Assembly (NCBI GenBank): GCA_016781705.1
Contig: JADDPV010000230.1
Location: 1 to 8,418, forward strand
Length of the DNA stretch: 8,418 bases
Direction: 5' to 3'
DNA from: Rubrobacter sp.
GTDB lineage: Bacteria; Actinomycetota; Rubrobacteria; Rubrobacterales; Rubrobacteraceae
Below are positions 6,045 to 8,418 of the stretch, in pieces. Position 1 is the first letter of the stretch. Every line of letters begins with the position of its first letter. The notes under the pieces were generated by a model. That model saw only the letters and a list, made by a program, of their open reading frames with translations, did no database searches and was not told where the DNA came from. The position numbers and the translations under genes are program-made.

Positions 6045-6619
6045 CCTGAGATCACTTCCTTTCCTCGAACCATGACGGCAAGCCTGGGGCACAAGTGCGC
6101 TACAGCGCGTAGAGGAAGGCTTACTTTCGGTCCTGGCAACCCCCACCCCGACATAACGGCCAACTCTGCTCGACAGGAGACTCCTAACACGTCGGCGACC
6201 TAAAGAACGTTACCAAGGTAAGTACCCGCGCAAGAATGCCTCTACTCCTGCCCGAAACTCTATTGAAGCCGGACGAGGCCACTCTAACCGCCCCTTCGCG
6301 GACAAGGCGGAGGATAGCCTATGTCAGCCCATTGCCTCGCCAGCGGTTGGAGATCCGCCGCGACGACCTCGTTACCAAAAGGCCCCAAGGTTCGCTCGGC
6401 GCCACGTTTTGCCAGTCCGCCGGCCCCAAGCTACACCTACTTCATATCACGCGGCACAAGAAGCAGAAATTTGCAGCTGGAACCGAAACGCAACCACAGG
6501 CCCGCCGAAAGGGCGCTTCGCGCAGGTTCGCTGGTGCACCGAGATCGCGTTCGCTCCCAACAATCTTTGTTTGCTCCCAGAACCGAAGAAGACGCCAGCT
6601 TGAGGGAGGAGATAGTCCC
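6045..6619. other. Spacer without a supportable gene
   Basis: Base composition is more mixed than in the flanking genes and the open frames on both strands look non-coding (high Arg/Ser/Pro shadow composition, no motifs). It must contain the promoter of the DACNV-type gene on the minus strand, but I could not identify it. A small GCGCT/AGCGC hairpin sits at 6097-6108. It may be remains of eroded genes. Confidence 0.4.
6051..6060 (-). promoter_or_regulatory. Strong ribosome binding site of the DACNV-type gene
   Basis: The minus strand reads AGGAAGTGAT, one mismatch from the canonical AGGAGGTGAT complement of 16S rRNA, six bases before the ATG at 6044. It decides the start against the longer frame. 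Confidence 0.75.
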
Positions 6620-6823
6620 ATGAGGGGTAGGGAGGAGTGCTCGGACGCCGTTTACGATCCAGAGAGCTTCTTCAGCGTGGTGCAATTTCTCGGCTACCGC
6701 AGATCGCGCCACTCTTCCCGAGAAACCCCTGCCTGCCGGAGGAGGCGAATCAGGAGGTCCCCATCTATGTCCTCGCAGAATTCGTCGGGTATCCTCAACA
6801 TCGCGTTATTTCGGAGCAGGTAA
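6620..6823 (+). pseudogene. Possible truncated gene start
   Basis: An ATG at 6620 is preceded at 8 bases by GGGAGGAG (6604-6611), one of the best ribosome sites in the window. The first 25 or so residues (MRGREECSDAVYDPESFFSV followed by VQFLG) look like a genuine protein N-terminus. After about position 6693 the frame runs antisense to hicA and turns into Arg/Ser-rich shadow translation, so the true gene appears to have been cut where the hicA 3' end begins. I do not recognise the family. The alternative is a chance start codon behind a purine-rich run. Confidence 0.35.
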
Positions 6824-6897
6824 TCGTGGTTGGTCCCCCGATAGGGACCTTCGAAACCCAGCTTGCGCAGCGAGCGGATGAGGTCGCCCCGGCTCAT
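6694..6897 (-). CDS. hicA: HicA-family toxin
   Basis: 67 aa. HicA toxins are small double-stranded-RNA-binding-fold ribonucleases that cleave mRNA until neutralised by HicB. The sequence has the family pattern: LIRSLRKLGFEG (6-17), then GTNHDYLL (21-28) with the catalytic His24 in the same context as GSNH of E. coli HicA, a LRIP strand (34-37), and LIRLLRQAGVSREEW (49-63), the usual C-terminal helix. The histidine often found after the IP strand is replaced (IPDEFCEDI). The ATG overlaps the hicB stop (ATGA), so the two are translationally coupled with the antitoxin first. An upstream in-frame start (7005) would give an Arg-rich extension that is just hicB read in another frame, so it is rejected. 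Confidence 0.85.
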   Translation of the reverse strand: MSRGDLIRSLRKLGFEGPYRGTNHDYLLRNNAMLRIPDEFCEDIDGDLLIRLLRQAGVSREEWRDLR

Positions 6898-7163
6898 AAG
6901 CGCTTGGGGTCGAGGGCGAACGAGCCATCTTCGGGTGGAGCCTCGATGTCGACGCCGGCTATGGGGGGGATTGGAAGGTCGCGGGCTAGCCTCAGCGCGA
7001 TCCATCCTTCGAGAACCTCGACGAGCTCGGCATGGGCCCGATCGACCGTCTCGGCGTTGCTCCAGACGCCCCGAAGGGGCGGTATCTCGCCGTAGATGCT
7101 GCCGTCCTCCAATATCTCAAAGGTTGCGCAATTTATGGCGGCCCGGACGTATTCGGTGATCAT
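6894..7163 (-). CDS. hicB: HicB-family antitoxin
   Basis: 89 aa. This is the HicB partner of the downstream toxin, with the degenerate RNase-H-like fold: a strand pair AINCATFEILEDGSIYGEIP (9-28), the GVWSNAETVDRAHAELVEVL segment (32-51) where the family has G-x-T-x-x-E-A, and GWIALRLARDLPIPPI ending in the typical IP. The protein stops soon after, with no visible helix-turn-helix or ribbon-helix-helix domain, so it may neutralise HicA without binding its own promoter. The ATG at 7163 is chosen because MITEYV matches the family start; a GTG at 7196 is possible but adds unrelated residues. No strong ribosome site is seen. The gene is first in a two-gene operon, and an IS701-type element ends about 158 bp upstream. 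Confidence 0.85.
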   Translation of the reverse strand: MITEYVRAAINCATFEILEDGSIYGEIPPLRGVWSNAETVDRAHAELVEVLEGWIALRLARDLPIPPIAGVDIEAPPEDGSFALDPKRL

Positions 7164-7321
7164 GCTCGCAGAGTAGCCGGGTTTCGAAGGGACCACGCGG
7201 CCAGAACCTACGGGCGCCGAGGTTAGGATGGACGCTGGCCCGCATCATTGATGGGAAGAGGAAATCCGGCGCGAAGATGCGTCTCTTCGTGCAGACAAAC
7301 CTGAGGTAACGTCCATTCTGG
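7164..7321 (-). promoter_or_regulatory. hicBA upstream region
   Basis: 158 bp lie between hicB and the terminal repeat of the IS element. This should contain the hicBA promoter, but I find no convincing -35/-10 pair. The operon may instead be read from a promoter at or within the element. Confidence 0.35.
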
Positions 7322-7335
7322 CGGTAGTTTGTTGC
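7322..7335 (+). repeat. IS left terminal inverted repeat
   Basis: CGGTAGTTTGTTGC, an exact reverse complement of 8404-8417. Confidence 0.9.
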
Positions 7336-7370
7336 AGTAGGAAGAGCCCTGTGCTCCAACGGCGGCGCAC

Positions 7371-7379
7371 AAGGAGGTG
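7371..7379 (+). promoter_or_regulatory. Ribosome binding site of the transposase
   Basis: AAGGAGGTG is a near-perfect Shine-Dalgarno sequence five bases from the ATG at 7385. It is intact although the gene behind it is broken. Confidence 0.8.
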
Positions 7380-7384
7380 CCGCC

Positions 7385-8404
7385 ATGACCAGAAGGCTGC
7401 CCGTGGCTCCGTCCCCCGGTCCTTTGGGGGGGTACGTTGCCCGCTTCTACGGTCTGTTCCGAGCCCGCACCCAGCGCGAGGACTTCCGCCACTACCTCGA
7501 GGGGCTTCTGCTTCCGACCGAGCGCAACAAGACCCTCACCCCTCGCCAACACCGAGCCCGTAGCGGGGGCGCAGCGCAAGGAAGCCCAGAGCGCCTGCAA
7601 TGGTTCCTCTCCGAGCCCGGATGGAACCCAGAGGAGCTCAACGGGCGCCGCATCGAGCTCCTGCTCGAAGACCCCTCGACCGCCCCAGACGGGGATGGCG
7701 TGCTGGTACTAGACGAGCACGGGGCCCGCAAGAAGTGGGGCAAGCATACGCCGCACGTCGGCAGGCAGTGGCTGGCCAGCGGGCAAGACCGACAACGGCG
7801 TGTGAGCGTGAGTAGCCTGCTTGTCGGCGTGCGGGCGTATTACCCGCTGGAGGTCGAGCCGTACACGCCGGCGCACCACTTTCGGGTGCGGCAAGACGGA
7901 CCCGGCTTTCCGCACCAAGCTGAAGATAGCCGTCCAACTGGTGCGCCGTTCGGTCGAGATGGGCGTGCCCTTCTGGGCGGTGGTGGCGGACTCCTTCTAC
8001 GGCGAGGATCGGGGGCTCAAGCGTTCCCTGGAGGAGTCTGGGGTGGGCTACGTTCTGGCGCTCAAGAGCGACTACCAGATCAGGAGCGACCTCGCGATAC
8101 GCCGCCACTGGCGGTTGGTGTGCTGCGCGTTTTCGTTCTGCTGGTGGGCCCACGACGGGCGCTCGCCGGCTTCGCCGGGCGAGCCTGCCGAACGATGGGA
8201 GGACGACCTACCGGCCGGCCCGGAGAGAAGGGGCAGGAAGGAGGATGAAGGCGTCTTGGCCGGAGGCCTTGAGGGCGACAAGAGCCGTGGGTAATGCTCC
8301 GGCGTTACTGGAAGGCGTTCTCCGATCTGCCCCCGCCATTGGAACTGAAAACGCTGCTTGAGCGGGTGTTTTCCGGCAGGGGCCTCTACCTCTATGCCCG
8401 TTAG
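7385..8404 (+). pseudogene. IS701-family DDE transposase, frameshifted and internally deleted
   Basis: The transposase is recognisable from the N-terminal GGYVARFYGLFRARTQREDF, RLQWFLSEPGWNPEEL, GVLVLDEHG (first catalytic Asp), HVGRQW, YYPLEVEPYTPAHHF, AVVADSFYGEDRGLKR (second Asp), AIRRHWRLVCCAFSFCWWA and the C-terminal LRRYWKAFSDLPPP...FSGRGLYLYAR. These pieces lie in different frames. The frame moves near 7541 and returns near 7590 (NTEPVAGAQRKEAQ between), moves near 7781 and returns near 7802 (GKTDNGV between), then shifts at 7886-7889, again around 8225-8256 and again around 8270-8285. At about 8066 LALK is followed directly by SDYQIRSD, which belongs much later in full-length relatives; the missing stretch should include the catalytic Glu. 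The copy cannot be active. A 287-residue product from the first frame remains translatable in principle. Confidence 0.88.
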
Positions 8405-8417
8405 CAACAAACTACCG
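8404..8417 (-). repeat. IS right terminal inverted repeat
   Basis: GCAACAAACTACCG, exact inverse of the left end. Its first base is the last base of the transposase TAG stop (8402-8404). Confidence 0.9.
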
Positions 8418-8418
8418 G

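Larger units (their letters stand above)
7322..8417 (+). mobile_element. Decayed IS701-family insertion sequence
   Basis: 1096 bp bounded by perfect 14-bp inverted repeats, CGGTAGTTTGTTGC at 7322-7335 and GCAACAAACTACCG at 8404-8417. It contains one transposase reading frame in several pieces. The left leader is short (about 50 bp) with AAGGAGGTG just before the ATG; at the right, the transposase stop codon touches the terminal repeat. Full-length relatives are several hundred bases longer, which fits the internal deletion seen in the transposase. Only one base of the right flank is visible, so a target duplication cannot be checked. Confidence 0.85.

Noticed and set aside
6062..6100. Possible tRNA T-arm (GGTTCGAG on the minus strand)
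   Set aside because: The flanking stem does not pair and no anticodon or acceptor stem can be built around it.
4791..6203. 470-aa plus-strand open frame opposite the DACNV-type gene
   Set aside because: Composition is a His/Arg/Gly/Leu shadow with no motifs; the minus strand carries clear DGA and RHR motifs and a strong ribosome site.
6236..6600. Plus-strand frame before the ATG at 6620
   Set aside because: Arg/Ser/Pro-rich, no motif and no ribosome site at its start; only the part from 6620 has support.

Overview
The window is high-GC DNA from an actinobacterium-like genome. Rubrobacter or a relative is my best guess. It rests on base composition, a GC-rich IS701-type element, a Tat-exported lipoprotein enzyme and a CYP152 peroxygenase; no rRNA or tRNA gene is present to confirm it. 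Gene density is low, with several spacers of 300 to 650 bases and clear signs of insertion-sequence traffic, so this looks like an accessory region.

Left part (1-2682): an AT-richer spacer holds a 133-bp MITE-like element with 17-bp inverted ends and a TAA target duplication. It sits exactly at the stop codon of a minus-strand CYP152-family P450 (fatty-acid peroxygenase type). A cytoplasmic alpha/beta hydrolase (esterase/phospholipase type) is transcribed divergently from the P450 across a spacer of about 275 bp. One reading, which is inference, is that the hydrolase frees fatty acids and the P450 oxidises them with peroxide.

Middle (2683-6044): after a possible small, highly charged minus-strand ORF comes a second hydrolase, also on the minus strand. 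It is a close paralogue of the first but carries a Tat signal and a lipobox, so one copy works inside the cell and one on its surface. The two hydrolase genes converge. Upstream of the second hydrolase, on the same strand, lies a 458-aa DisA_N-like (DACNV-type) protein. It keeps both the DGA and RHR motifs of diadenylate cyclases and is the most interesting signalling candidate here.

Right part (6045-8418): a gene-poor stretch ends in a probable truncated gene start with a strong ribosome binding site. Next is a minus-strand hicB-hicA toxin-antitoxin pair with an ATGA overlap. Upstream of hicB is a decayed IS701-family element bounded by perfect 14-bp inverted repeats at 7322 and 8417. Its transposase has several frameshifts and an internal deletion that appears to remove the catalytic Glu.

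I see no CRISPR array, tRNA, rRNA or convincing riboswitch. No single operon links the genes. The strongest candidates for new biology are the DACNV protein with catalytic motifs, the inside/outside esterase pair beside a CYP152 enzyme, and the MITE that rebuilt a stop codon.
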